Shown here piece after piece: positions 35,754-43,496 of a stretch of DNA of 64,000 bases. The stretch covers positions 1,364,001 to 1,428,000 of the forward strand of contig OZ257134.1 in assembly GCA_965279065.1 (NCBI GenBank), read 5' to 3'. A model generated the notes under the pieces. It ran no database searches. It was not told where the DNA came from and was given only the letters and a program-made list of their open reading frames with translations. The stretch is from JAKAXS01 sp965279065 (lineage in GTDB: Bacteria; Pseudomonadota; Alphaproteobacteria; Rhizobiales; Hyphomicrobiaceae). Made by a program: the position numbers and the translations under genes. Numbering within the stretch: the stretch's first letter is position 1; each line of letters begins with the position of its first letter.

Positions 35754-36482
35754 TTAGCCGACGGAGGCTGCCTGGTTGACCCTCGCCGAAAGCGCGGCTG
35801 CCGTCTCCACCCGCTCGCTGTAGCGGTCTGTCAGGTGGTGTGAAACATCGCGTGTCAGCAAGGTGAACTTCACCAGTTCCTCCATCACATCAACGACGCG
35901 ATCGTAGAAAGCAGACGGCTTCATGCGGCCGGTCTCGTCAAACTCCTGGAATGCCTTCGCTACGGAGGATTGGTTCGGGATCGTCACCATGCGCATCCAT
36001 CGGCCGAGAACGCGCATCTGGTTGACGGCGTTGAACGACTGCGACCCGCCGCTGACTTGCATGACGGCGAGCGTCTTGCCTTGCGTGGGACGCACGGCGC
36101 CGGCGTTGAGCGGAATCCAGTCGATCTGCGATTTTAAGATCCCGCTCATCGCCCCATGCCGCTCTGGAGAGGTCCACACGTGTCCCTCCGACCAGGCCAC
36201 GAGTTCGCGCAGTTCGTGCACTTTGGCATGATGGTCTGGCGTATCGTCGGGCAATGGTAGGCCGCGTGGATCGTAGATTTGAGCCTCGGCCCCGAGGCGG
36301 TCGAGCAGCCGCGCCGCTTCATGTGTCAGAAAGCGGCTGTAGGAGCGCGGCCGAACGGAACCGTAGAGCAGCAGTATGCGTGGCTTGTGGGTGGATCGCA
36401 GCGGCGCGCCAAGCACGTCCGTGTCGGCGCGATTGAGCAAGTCGGAGCGCACATTGGGGAGTGCCGGATCGCGATCAGTCAC
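35754..36482 (-). CDS. arsH: Arsenical resistance flavoprotein ArsH
   Basis: The 242-residue protein is an NADPH-dependent FMN reductase of the ArsH type: ILLLYGSVRPRSYSRFLTHE near residue 36, YDPRGLPLPD, the flavin-site stretch VWTSPERHGAMSGILKSQID, and VMQVSGGSQSFNAVNQMR. ArsH oxidises trivalent organoarsenicals or acts as a quinone reductase in arsenic resistance. It is the last gene of the minus-strand ars operon and overlaps the preceding arsC by 8 bp. The order closely resembles the Sinorhizobium operon. Confidence 0.95.
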   Translation of the reverse strand: MTDRDPALPNVRSDLLNRADTDVLGAPLRSTHKPRILLLYGSVRPRSYSRFLTHEAARLLDRLGAEAQIYDPRGLPLPDDTPDHHAKVHELRELVAWSEGHVWTSPERHGAMSGILKSQIDWIPLNAGAVRPTQGKTLAVMQVSGGSQSFNAVNQMRVLGRWMRMVTIPNQSSVAKAFQEFDETGRMKPSAFYDRVVDVMEELVKFTLLTRDVSHHLTDRYSERVETAAALSARVNQAASVG

Positions 36483-36897
36483 GATTGTTGCCCCTCGGAT
36501 CGCCGATGATCTCCCCGTCCTCTTTTGTAAAGGGGCCGATGTCGGGATTAGGCAAGATGGCGAGCACCGCTTCGGACGGCCGGCAGAGTCGCGTGCCGCG
36601 AGACGTCACCACGATTGGACGATTGATCAAGATCGGATGACCGAGCATCGCGTCGATTATCGCGTCGTCGTTCCTGTCGGGATTGCCGAGATCGAGCGCA
36701 TCGTAAGGCGTGCCCTTCTGGCGCAACAACGCGCGCGGTGAAATGCCCATATCGCGGATGAGGGTGATCAGTTCCTCGCGGCTTGGTGGCGTCACGAGAT
36801 ACTCGATAATCCTGGGTTCTTCACCGCTCTGGCGGATCATCGCCAGAGTGTTACGAGACGTGCCGCATGCGGGGTTGTGATAGATCGTAATCGTCAT
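36475..36897 (-). CDS. arsC: Arsenate reductase, glutaredoxin-linked (ArsC of the R773 type)
   Basis: The 140-residue protein starts MTITIYHNPACGTSRNTLAM, with the catalytic cysteine followed by the Gly-Thr-Ser motif of the thioredoxin-fold ArsC family. Further family marks are IEYLVTPPSREEL, LLRQKGTPYDAL and HPILINRPIVVTSRGTRLCRP, with the arginines that bind arsenate. It reduces arsenate to arsenite with glutathione and glutaredoxin. The start at 36897 overlaps the aqpS stop as ATGA, and an upstream in-frame ATG would extend into aqpS. A second, unrelated arsenate reductase lies two genes upstream. Confidence 0.93.
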   Translation of the reverse strand: MTITIYHNPACGTSRNTLAMIRQSGEEPRIIEYLVTPPSREELITLIRDMGISPRALLRQKGTPYDALDLGNPDRNDDAIIDAMLGHPILINRPIVVTSRGTRLCRPSEAVLAILPNPDIGPFTKEDGEIIGDPRGNNRD

Positions 36898-37604
36898 GGC
36901 TGCGCTGCCGGTTTGGGGGTTGCATGAGGCCAACGCGGCTCGGTTGCGCCGACGAGAAACCGTACCGCCAGCAGCCCCGAGCCGGCCCCCGCGATCTGCG
37001 CCGCAACGAATAGCGGCACATCCGCTAGGCGAATTCCAGCGAATGTCTCGGAGAATGCTCTAGCAAGCGTCACGGCCGGATTGGCGAAGGATGTGGAGGC
37101 CGTGAACCAGTACGCCGCCGTGATGTAAAGCCCGACGGAAACGGCAACCGACTCTGGCCGGGAGCGCAGCGTCAGGAAGATCGTCGCCACCAGGCCGAAC
37201 GTGGCAACCGCTTCGGAAATGCCCTGCGCGAGTCCGCTGCGCGCCTTCGTCGAAAGCTGCAAGAGGGAGAGATCGAACATGGCATGCGCCAAAAGCACGC
37301 CAAACATCGCGCCGGCACACTGAACGATCACGTAGGACACGGCCTCGGGCCTGGATATCTCTCCCCGCGCGAGGAATGCGGCCGTGACAACTGGATTGAG
37401 GTGAGCGCCGGAGATCGGCCCCAGCATGGTGATGAGCACCACAAGAATCGCCCCTGTCGGGAGCGTGTTCCCCAGGAGCGCGAGGGCCTGGTTGCCCCCG
37501 GCCAGACGCTCCCCCATGATGCCTGAACCGATCACAGTTGCCAGCAGCAGGCACGTGCCGAATGCCTCCGCTGAAAGTCGTTGTGTCAGTGTCGAGGTCT
37601 TCAT
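36894..37604 (-). CDS. aqpS: Aquaglyceroporin AqpS (arsenite channel)
   Basis: The 236-residue protein has six membrane helices and the two half-helix motifs of aquaporins. The first reads GAHLNPVVTAAF (Asn-Pro-Val instead of Asn-Pro-Ala), and the second, STSFANPAVTLARAFSETFAGI, is regular. In the Sinorhizobium meliloti ars operon an AqpS channel replaces the ArsB/Acr3 pump and lets arsenite made in the cell flow out. The same role is expected here because no pump gene is present. The ATG at 37604 overlaps the upstream arsC stop. The longer frame to 37838 lies inside that gene. Confidence 0.93.
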   Translation of the reverse strand: MKTSTLTQRLSAEAFGTCLLLATVIGSGIMGERLAGGNQALALLGNTLPTGAILVVLITMLGPISGAHLNPVVTAAFLARGEISRPEAVSYVIVQCAGAMFGVLLAHAMFDLSLLQLSTKARSGLAQGISEAVATFGLVATIFLTLRSRPESVAVSVGLYITAAYWFTASTSFANPAVTLARAFSETFAGIRLADVPLFVAAQIAGAGSGLLAVRFLVGATEPRWPHATPKPAAQP

Positions 37605-38107
37605 TTCGCGGGCTCGGAGGCCGGGGCCTTGCTGCGACCGATATCGTCGAGGTGACCCTGTAGAGACAGCTTGTCGAGAGACGCAAGCGGCAGGTTCGTG
37701 AAAATGCTGATGCGCTGGTAGAGCATCCGGTGCGTATCGGCGAAGGCCAAGCGCCGCTCGGCCTCCAAGCCTTCGACAACCGAAGGGTCCGGCAGCCCCC
37801 AATGCGCGCTCATCGGCTGCCCGGGCCAAACCGGACACGTCTCGTTCGCCGCATCGTCGCAGACGGTGAACACGAAATCGAGCTGTGGCGCGTCGGGCTG
37901 TTCGAACTCCGTCCAGGACTTCGATCGCGAGATTGAGGTGTCGTAGTTGAGTTTTTGCAGGAGATCCATGGCATAGGGGTGGACCGTTCCGCTCGGCTGG
38001 CTACCAGCGCTGTAGGCCTTGAACTTTCCCACGCCCAACCGATTCATCACGGCCTCTGCGATGATCGAACGGGCGGAATTGTGGGTGCAGAGAAAGAGCA
38101 CGTTCAT
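37601..38107 (-). CDS. Arsenate reductase / low-molecular-weight phosphatase family (thioredoxin type)
   Basis: The 168-residue protein begins MNVLFLCTHNSARSIIAEAV, the P-loop CxxxxxRS of the low-molecular-weight tyrosine phosphatase fold. It also carries FVFTVCDDAANETCPVWPG, with the Cys pair used by thioredoxin-type arsenate reductases, and HWGLPDPSVVEG with the general-acid Asp. It therefore reduces arsenate by a chemistry distinct from the glutaredoxin-linked ArsC in the same operon. Its ATG overlaps the arsR stop by 4 bp. The C-terminal 30 residues (ISIFTNLPLASLDKL onward) are usual for the group. Confidence 0.92.
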   Translation of the reverse strand: MNVLFLCTHNSARSIIAEAVMNRLGVGKFKAYSAGSQPSGTVHPYAMDLLQKLNYDTSISRSKSWTEFEQPDAPQLDFVFTVCDDAANETCPVWPGQPMSAHWGLPDPSVVEGLEAERRLAFADTHRMLYQRISIFTNLPLASLDKLSLQGHLDDIGRSKAPASEPAK

Positions 38108-38457
38108 GACTTGCCTCCCTTGCTTGCAAAGACGGATTTCGCCTTCTTGAAGATTGAGCCGCACAATTCCGGCTGGCCCTGGCAGCAATCCTCGGTGAGA
38201 TACTCCAGCAGCTGGCGCATGTGGTCGACCGAGATGGCATAGCGAATGTAGCGGCCCTGCCGTGTCGCGACGATGAGGCCCGCGCGGTCCAGCTCTTTAA
38301 GATGGAAGGAGGCGCCGGTTGGCGGCACGCCGACCGCCTCCGCAATGTCGGACGATGTAACGCCCGACGGGCCCGCCCGAACTAACAAACGAAAAATCCT
38401 GATGCGATGCTCATGCGCGAGCGCACTCAGCATCTCGACGGCTGCGTGATCCTTCAT
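38104..38457 (-). CDS. arsR: ArsR-family metalloregulator
   Basis: The 117-residue repressor has a winged helix (MLSALAHEHRIRIFRLLVRA, then GVPPTGASFHLKELDRAGL and the wing ATRQGRYIRYAIS). Likely arsenite ligands lie at the C-terminus, with Cys residues in TEDCCQGQPELCGS. Arsenite binding there would release the repressor and open the operon. It is the first gene of arsR-arsC-aqpS-arsC-arsH, all overlapping by a few bases. A fitting inverted repeat sits immediately upstream. Confidence 0.94.
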   Translation of the reverse strand: MKDHAAVEMLSALAHEHRIRIFRLLVRAGPSGVTSSDIAEAVGVPPTGASFHLKELDRAGLIVATRQGRYIRYAISVDHMRQLLEYLTEDCCQGQPELCGSIFKKAKSVFASKGGKS

Positions 38458-38463
38458 GCCGCG

Positions 38464-38487
38464 ATACTACAACAATGATTGCAGTAT
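38464..38487 (-). promoter_or_regulatory. Candidate ArsR operator
   Basis: ATACTACAAC-AATG-ATTGCAGTAT is an inverted repeat with 10-bp arms and two mismatches, only 6 bp from the arsR start codon. Its ATACT(A/G)CAA half-sites look like SmtB/ArsR-type operators. Binding here would block its own operon. Confidence 0.65.
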
Positions 38488-38542
38488 GCAATTGAAACCG
38501 GTTGGCCGCGACGCCTCACCGGACATTGGATGTCGTCCAAGC

Positions 38543-38571
38543 AAAAAAGCCCAGGATCGCTCCCGGGCTTT
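38543..38571 (-). terminator. CCCGGGA-type hairpin ending the lectin gene
   Basis: On the minus strand AAGCCCGGGA-GCGA-TCCTGGGCTT is followed by six T residues. It matches the hairpins of the terminator-spacer repeats, but the spacer half is barely recognisable. It lies 81 bp after the lectin stop. Confidence 0.75.
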
Positions 38572-38651
38572 GATACGCCGTCATGCCGTGTGGGGTGCCC
38601 GAGAGCTGCGCTTTGGCGGCAGCGCGGGATCGTCGAGCAATCCGCTTCCTT

Positions 38652-39470
38652 TCACGGAGCAAACCAAGTCTGCTGGACCGTATTATTGCAGTCCCACACT
38701 TGAACTTTGGCACCATTGTTGTGCTGCTCGGGCGCATGAACATCCAGGCACTTGCCGGCACCGCTGCGAATTCTCGTTCCTTCACGCCGCCACGTCTGCT
38801 GGAGCGTATTATTGCAGTCCCAGACTTGGACTTTGGCGCCATTGTTGTGCTGCTCGGGTGCATGGACATCCAGGCACTTGCCGGCGCCGCTGCGAATTCT
38901 CGTTCCCTCGAGCCGCCACGTCTGCTGGATCGCATTATTGCAGGTCCACACCTGAACTTTGGCGCCATTGTTGTGCTGCTCTGGCGCATGCACGTCCAAA
39001 CACTTCCGGGCGCCGCTGATGATGATCGGGACCAACAGAGTAAGTGGGGATGCTGTGCTCGCAAGTTTGGTGCAGCAGTAGACTTTCGATCCGGTCCAGC
39101 AGCTGGAACCGCTGCTTGATCCTGACGGCGGGGTCGCTTCGACTTCATCGCTTCGGCAGCCGCCGTCACAGAAGGGAGCCGTGCCATCCCATCGGCAGGT
39201 TCTTCCGGTGCGGCAACACAGGGCCTTACTTCCTGTGACACATGTAGCGCCGAAGGGGTTTGTTCCCGGGTTGACTATTGGGGGTGTCCAATGTCCGGGC
39301 CAAGTACCTAGCCTGGTCATTTCTTCTTCGCCGCCGCCACAACTTCCGTTGCAGATCGGGGATGTTCCATCCCATCGGCATTGTGCAGACGCTTCCGAAA
39401 GGCTGGCTAGAAGCAAAATCACGGAAAACGCAAAGCCAAACAACACATGAGTATGCATGTGGGTCTCCAA
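38652..39470 (-). CDS. Secreted ricin-type beta-trefoil lectin with three near-identical repeats
   Basis: The 272-residue protein has a signal peptide (VLFGFAFSVILLLASLSEASA-Q, in two parts). Two cysteine-rich units follow, each beginning CRWDGTxPxCxGxC and ending GSKxxCC (roughly residues 31-87 and 92-134). Three tandem 42-residue units fill residues 154-272, each with KCLDVHAPEQHNNGAKVQVW and a QQTW ending: the QxW repeat of ricin B-type carbohydrate-binding domains. The three units are almost the same in sequence, unlike most natural trefoils, so the repeat is young. The last unit is cut short after TWFAP. It probably binds glycans outside the cell. Confidence 0.9.
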   Translation of the reverse strand: METHMHTHVLFGFAFSVILLLASLSEASAQCRWDGTSPICNGSCGGGEEEMTRLGTWPGHWTPPIVNPGTNPFGATCVTGSKALCCRTGRTCRWDGTAPFCDGGCRSDEVEATPPSGSSSGSSCWTGSKVYCCTKLASTASPLTLLVPIIISGARKCLDVHAPEQHNNGAKVQVWTCNNAIQQTWRLEGTRIRSGAGKCLDVHAPEQHNNGAKVQVWDCNNTLQQTWRREGTRIRSGAGKCLDVHAPEQHNNGAKVQVWDCNNTVQQTWFAP

Positions 39471-39595
39471 CGCGCACGGAATTCAAACACTAGAAAAATG
39501 CCCTCTGATACTATCTCCACTGTTGATCCGTGTAAATATCAGTAAGCGTTATTTTCAATTGAAGATTGAGAATTTGGGTCGAAGCCACGGCAAGG

Positions 39596-39835
39596 AAAAA
39601 GCCCGGGATCGCTCCCGGGCTTCTTCGATTCCCTCGTGTCACGCTAGTCCCAGCCGCGCTTGGCGGCCGGCTCCGCGCTGCGGAGTCGCCAAGCGCACTA
39701 GACAGGTCGACGTCACGACGGCAGAAAAAAACCCGGGATCGCTCCCGGGCTTCGTCGTTTCCCTCGTGTCACGCTAGTCCCAGCCGCGCTTGGCGGCCGG
39801 CTCCGCGCTGCGGAGTCGCCAAGCGCACTAGACAG
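39596..39835. repeat. Tandem terminator-spacer repeat at the 3' end of glnA (copies 3 and 4)
   Basis: Two copies lie 130 bp apart, with only 3 differences in the 105 bp at 39601-39705 compared with 39731-39835. Each has the CCCGGGATCGCTCCCGGG hairpin with a T run on the minus strand, then CCCTCGTGTCACGCTAGTCC, the inverted repeat CGCTTGGCG...CGCCAAGCG, and CACTAGACAG. In copy 4 the last 8 bp of this are the end of glnA (CTGTCTAG on the minus strand). Copy 3 carries the same 8 bp without the gene, so the duplication took in the glnA end. Confidence 0.92.
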
Positions 39836-41237
39836 AGTAATACATGTCGTACTCGATCGGATGCGGCGCCATCTCGTAGCGCATGTTTTCCGCCATGCGT
39901 AGTTCGATGTAGGCGTCGATCATGTCGTCGGTCATGACGCCGCCGGCCTTCAGGAACTCACGATCCTTGTCGAGGCTGTCGAGCGCTTCGCGCAACGAGC
40001 CGGCCACCGTCGGGATCTTCGCCAGCTCCGCGGGCGGCAGGTCGTACAGGTTCTTGTCCATCGGGTCGCCCGGATGGATCTTGTTGTTGATGCCGTCAAG
40101 GCCCGCCATCAGCATCGACGTGAAGGCCAGGTACGGATTGGCGCCGGGATCCGGGAAGCGGATCTCGATGCGCTTCGCCTTCGGGCTCGTCACGTGCGGA
40201 ATGCGGCACGAGGCCGAGCGGTTGCGCGCCGAGTAGGCGAGCAGCACGGGGGCCTCGTAGCCGGGCACCAGGCGCTTGTATGAGTTCGTCAGCGGGTTGG
40301 TGAAGGCGTTGATGGCCTTGGCGTGCTTGAGAATGCCGCCGATGTAGAACAGACACATTTCCGAGAGGTCGGCATACTTGTTGCCGGCGAACATCGGCTG
40401 GCCGCCCTTCCAGATCGACTGGTGCACGTGCATGCCCGAGCCGTTGTCGCCGAAGATGGGCTTGGGCATGAACGTCGCCGTCTTGCCGTAGGCCTGGCAC
40501 ACGGAGTGCACGACGTACTTGTAGATCTGCATGTGGTCGGCCATGCGGATCATTGGGCCGAACTTGACGCCGAGTTCGTGCTGGGCCGCCGCCACTTCGT
40601 GATGGTGCTTTTCAACCGTGACGCCCATCTCGGTCATGACCGACAGCATCTCGGAACGGATATCCTGGCAGCTGTCGATCGGCGGCACCGGGAAATAGCC
40701 GCCCTTGACGCGCGGACGGTGGCCCAGGTTGCCCATCTCGTAGTCGGTGCTGGAGTTGGTCGGCAGCTCGGTGGAATCCACCTTGAAGCCGGTATTGTAC
40801 ATGTCGGCGGAGAACTTCACGTCGTCGAAGATGAAGAACTCGGCTTCCGGGCCGAACACGACGCTGTCGCCGATGCCCAGCGACATCATGTAGGCTTCCG
40901 CCTTCTTGGCGATACCGCGCGGGTCGCGCTCATAGAGCTGGCCGGTCGAAGGCTCCAGCACGTCGCAGAACACCGCGAGCGTCGTCTGCGCGAAGAAGGG
41001 ATCGATGTGCGCCGATGCGGGATCCGGCATCAGCAGCATGTCGGAGGCTTCGATCGACTTCCAGCCGGCGATCGACGACCCGTCGAACGCGTAGCCGTCG
41101 TTGAACACGTCCGCATCGACGGTCGAGACGTCGGCGGTGACGTGCTGCATCTTGCCCTTGGTGTCCGTGAAGCGATAGTCCACGAACTTCACGTCCTTGT
41201 CCTTGATGACCTTAAGGACGTCACTGACACTCTTCAT
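39828..41237 (-). CDS. glnA: Glutamine synthetase, type I
   Basis: The 469-residue enzyme makes glutamine from glutamate and ammonia with ATP. Signatures are FDGSSIAGWKSIEASDMLL near residue 51, FGPEAEFFIFDDV near 128, KPIFGDNGSGMHVHQS near 259 and the arginine-rich RNRSASCRIP. The adenylylation tyrosine is Tyr398 in DKNLYDLPPAE, so control by GlnE is expected. GGGGAGAG lies before the ATG. It follows glnB in the same direction, and the pair probably shares a sigma-54-type promoter. Its terminator is the repeat at 39725-39835, which has a T run on this strand. Confidence 0.98.
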   Translation of the reverse strand: MKSVSDVLKVIKDKDVKFVDYRFTDTKGKMQHVTADVSTVDADVFNDGYAFDGSSIAGWKSIEASDMLLMPDPASAHIDPFFAQTTLAVFCDVLEPSTGQLYERDPRGIAKKAEAYMMSLGIGDSVVFGPEAEFFIFDDVKFSADMYNTGFKVDSTELPTNSSTDYEMGNLGHRPRVKGGYFPVPPIDSCQDIRSEMLSVMTEMGVTVEKHHHEVAAAQHELGVKFGPMIRMADHMQIYKYVVHSVCQAYGKTATFMPKPIFGDNGSGMHVHQSIWKGGQPMFAGNKYADLSEMCLFYIGGILKHAKAINAFTNPLTNSYKRLVPGYEAPVLLAYSARNRSASCRIPHVTSPKAKRIEIRFPDPGANPYLAFTSMLMAGLDGINNKIHPGDPMDKNLYDLPPAELAKIPTVAGSLREALDSLDKDREFLKAGGVMTDDMIDAYIELRMAENMRYEMAPHPIEYDMYYSV

Positions 41238-41297
41238 GTGCTCTCCCCTGGAACGAACGGCGCTTGTTGTCTTGACCGCGCCTCTCCGACACGGCCG

Positions 41298-41636
41298 CTA
41301 GACGGCTGCCGCACCCGTCTCGCCGGTGCGAATGCGAATAGCTTCTTCGACCGATGAGATAAAGATCTTGCCGTCACCAATACGGCCGGTCTTGGCGGCT
41401 TTTTGAATGGCCTCGACGGCTTTGTCGAGCATTTCATCGCCGAGCACGACTTCCAGCTTAACCTTGGGCAGGAAGTCGACGACGTATTCCGCGCCGCGAT
41501 ACAACTCGGTGTGGCCCTTCTGGCGGCCGAAGCCCTTGGCTTCGATGACCGTGATGCCTTGCAGGCCGATTTCTTGCAGGGCCTCTTTGACCTCGTCGAG
41601 CTTGAACGGCTTGATGATGGCCTCGATTTTTTTCAT
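41298..41636 (-). CDS. glnB: Nitrogen regulatory protein PII
   Basis: The 112-residue PII protein starts MKKIEAIIKPFKLDEVKEAL. It has the uridylylation site Tyr51 in the T-loop (LYRGAEYVVDFLPKVKLEVV), followed by a B-loop region around TGRIGDGKIF and a C-terminal VEEAIRIRTGE. It senses 2-oxoglutarate, ATP and the uridylylation state, and it adjusts glutamine synthetase adenylylation and NtrB activity. It is 60 bp upstream of glnA. Linkage to glnA and the residues around the T-loop suggest GlnB rather than GlnK. Confidence 0.97.
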   Translation of the reverse strand: MKKIEAIIKPFKLDEVKEALQEIGLQGITVIEAKGFGRQKGHTELYRGAEYVVDFLPKVKLEVVLGDEMLDKAVEAIQKAAKTGRIGDGKIFISSVEEAIRIRTGETGAAAV

Positions 41637-41698
41637 GCCCGTGGTGCTCCCAAACGAAATGGATCGCCAGCTGCCGTGCCGGACGCGGGCTGACGGTT

Positions 41699-41714
41699 AG
41701 CACGGGCCATGCCA
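41699..41714 (-). promoter_or_regulatory. Candidate sigma-54 (RpoN) promoter of glnB-glnA
   Basis: Read on the minus strand, TGGCATGGCCCGTGCT has GG at -24 and GC at -12 with the exact 10-bp spacing of the TGGCAC-N5-TTGCA consensus. It lies about 63 bp before the glnB start. NtrC control of glnB-glnA is well known in the order, so site and context agree. Confidence 0.65.
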
Positions 41715-41926
41715 GCGCGGTACGCAAAATTTAACCTATCCCCTTCAGCCGCTTACGGCAGCATTGCACAAAATCTCGGCGTCGGGGGACAAGATGTCTG
41801 CCCAAGGAGTGTGCGGTTCGCCTATTTCGCGGGCAGTTCGCGCTGCCTGCCGCCGGCCCACGAGAGATCGCTTGTCGCGAAGCGAATCCTGCGTGTTGAT
41901 GGGCGGCCGCGAACAGGGAGCGCACC

Positions 41927-43408
41927 GTGCCGGAACTCGAACTGCTGACGAACGAAGAGATGGCCCGCGCCGACGCTCTCGCCTCTGCCGCCGGCATTCC
42001 CTCCCTGACGCTGATGGAGAACGCCGGCCGCGCCGTCGCCGATGCCGCCGAGAACATGATGCGTACGCGCGGCGCCGTCTCCGTGTTGTGCGGCCCCGGC
42101 AACAACGGCGGCGACGGCTTCGTCGCCGCCCGCCTCCTCAAGCAGCGCGGCTATGGCGTCCGCGTCTACCTGCTCGGCCATCGCGCGCAGCTGAAGGGCG
42201 ATGCCGCTGAGATGGCAGCGCGCTGGGATGGCACCGTCGAACCCCTCGGTCTCGGTCAGGCGAGCTTTACCGGCGCGCAGCTGATCATCGACGCCTTGCT
42301 CGGCGCCGGCCTGTCGCGCCCGCCCGAAGGCACCACCGCCTCCGTAATCGCGGAGGCCAACGCCGCCGGCGTGCCCATCCTCGCCGTCGATGTTCCCAGC
42401 GGCCTCGACGGCACGACCGGCATGGCTCCAGGGCCGGTCATCTCGGCCCAACGCACCATTACCTTCTTCCGCTGCAAGCCCGGCCACGTGCTGCAACCGG
42501 GCCGCCGGCTGTGCGGTGCCGTCTATGTCGCCGACATCGGCTTGCCCCGCAGCGTGCTCGACGAGATCGGCGTCAAGACCTCCAGCAACCTGCCCGAGCT
42601 GTGGCGCGATGCGTTACCCACGCTGTCTGGCGAGTCACACAAGTACAAGCGCGGCCACGCTGTCGCCGTCTCCGGCCCCGTCGCCAACACCGGCGCCATC
42701 CGCCTCGCGGCGCGTGCCGCCCTGCGCGTCGGCGCCGGCCTGGTCACCATCGCCACGCCGCCCGACGCGCTGATCATCAACGCCACGCACGTCACGGCCA
42801 TCATGCTGCTGCCTTTCACCGGACCGTTGGGCCTCGCCGAGGTCTTCGCCGATGTCCGCAAGAACGCCGTGCTGATCGGCCCCGGCCGCGGCGTCGGCGC
42901 GCAGACGCAGACCGAGGCCGCCACGCTGCTCGCCACCGGCGCCGCCGTCGTGCTCGACGCCGATGCCATCACGTCCTTCGCCGGTCAGCCCGATCTCCTC
43001 GCCGAACTCGTGCGCGCCAAACCCGGTCGCCCGGTGATCCTGACGCCGCACGACGGCGAGTTCGCGCGTCTGTTTCCGAACCTCAACGGCTCCAAGTTGG
43101 AGCGCGCGCGCCTGGCCGCCGCCCGTATCGGCGCCGTTGTCGTGTTGAAGGGCTCCGACACCGTCGTCGCCGCGCCCGATGGCTTGGCGTCGATCAACGC
43201 CAACGCTCCGCCGTCGCTCGCTACCGCCGGCTCCGGCGACGTGCTCGCCGGCATGGTCACCGGCCTGTTGGCCCAGGGCGTCGACCCTTTCGCCGCCGCC
43301 TCCGCCGCCGTCTGGCTGCACGGCGCCGCCGCCAATGCCTTCGGCCCCGGCCTCATATCCGAAGATTTGCCCGACCTGCTGCCCGGCGTGCTCCGCACGC
43401 TAAGTTGA
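41927..43408 (+). CDS. nnr: Bifunctional NAD(P)H-hydrate epimerase / ADP-dependent dehydratase
   Basis: The 493-residue fusion repairs NADHX and NADPHX. The N-terminal epimerase half (residues 1-215) has NEEMARADALASAAGIPSL, LMENAGRAVADAAE and VLCGPGNNGGDGFVAARLL. The C-terminal dehydratase half has HKYKRGHAVAVSG, AVLIGPGRGVGAQTQTE, LDADAITSF, LTPHDGEFARLFP and the nucleotide-binding LATAGSGDVLAGMVTGLLAQ. The two halves match YjeF_N and the YjeF C-terminal (carbohydrate kinase-like) family. It is transcribed away from glnB. Confidence 0.95.
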   Translation: MPELELLTNEEMARADALASAAGIPSLTLMENAGRAVADAAENMMRTRGAVSVLCGPGNNGGDGFVAARLLKQRGYGVRVYLLGHRAQLKGDAAEMAARWDGTVEPLGLGQASFTGAQLIIDALLGAGLSRPPEGTTASVIAEANAAGVPILAVDVPSGLDGTTGMAPGPVISAQRTITFFRCKPGHVLQPGRRLCGAVYVADIGLPRSVLDEIGVKTSSNLPELWRDALPTLSGESHKYKRGHAVAVSGPVANTGAIRLAARAALRVGAGLVTIATPPDALIINATHVTAIMLLPFTGPLGLAEVFADVRKNAVLIGPGRGVGAQTQTEAATLLATGAAVVLDADAITSFAGQPDLLAELVRAKPGRPVILTPHDGEFARLFPNLNGSKLERARLAAARIGAVVVLKGSDTVVAAPDGLASINANAPPSLATAGSGDVLAGMVTGLLAQGVDPFAAASAAVWLHGAAANAFGPGLISEDLPDLLPGVLRTLS

Positions 43409-43496
43409 GGGTGCGCGCGCTAGACTGAGCATGCTGCGCACTGACCTGATCCGACTGGCGCAGAGTGCTGCGCGATGGGAGAGGCCACGATTGCGC

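Noticed and set aside
38655..39011. Regularly spaced repeats that might be read as a CRISPR array
   Set aside because: The period is 126 bp, a whole number of codons, there are no unique spacers, and the repeats encode QxW lectin units in one open frame.
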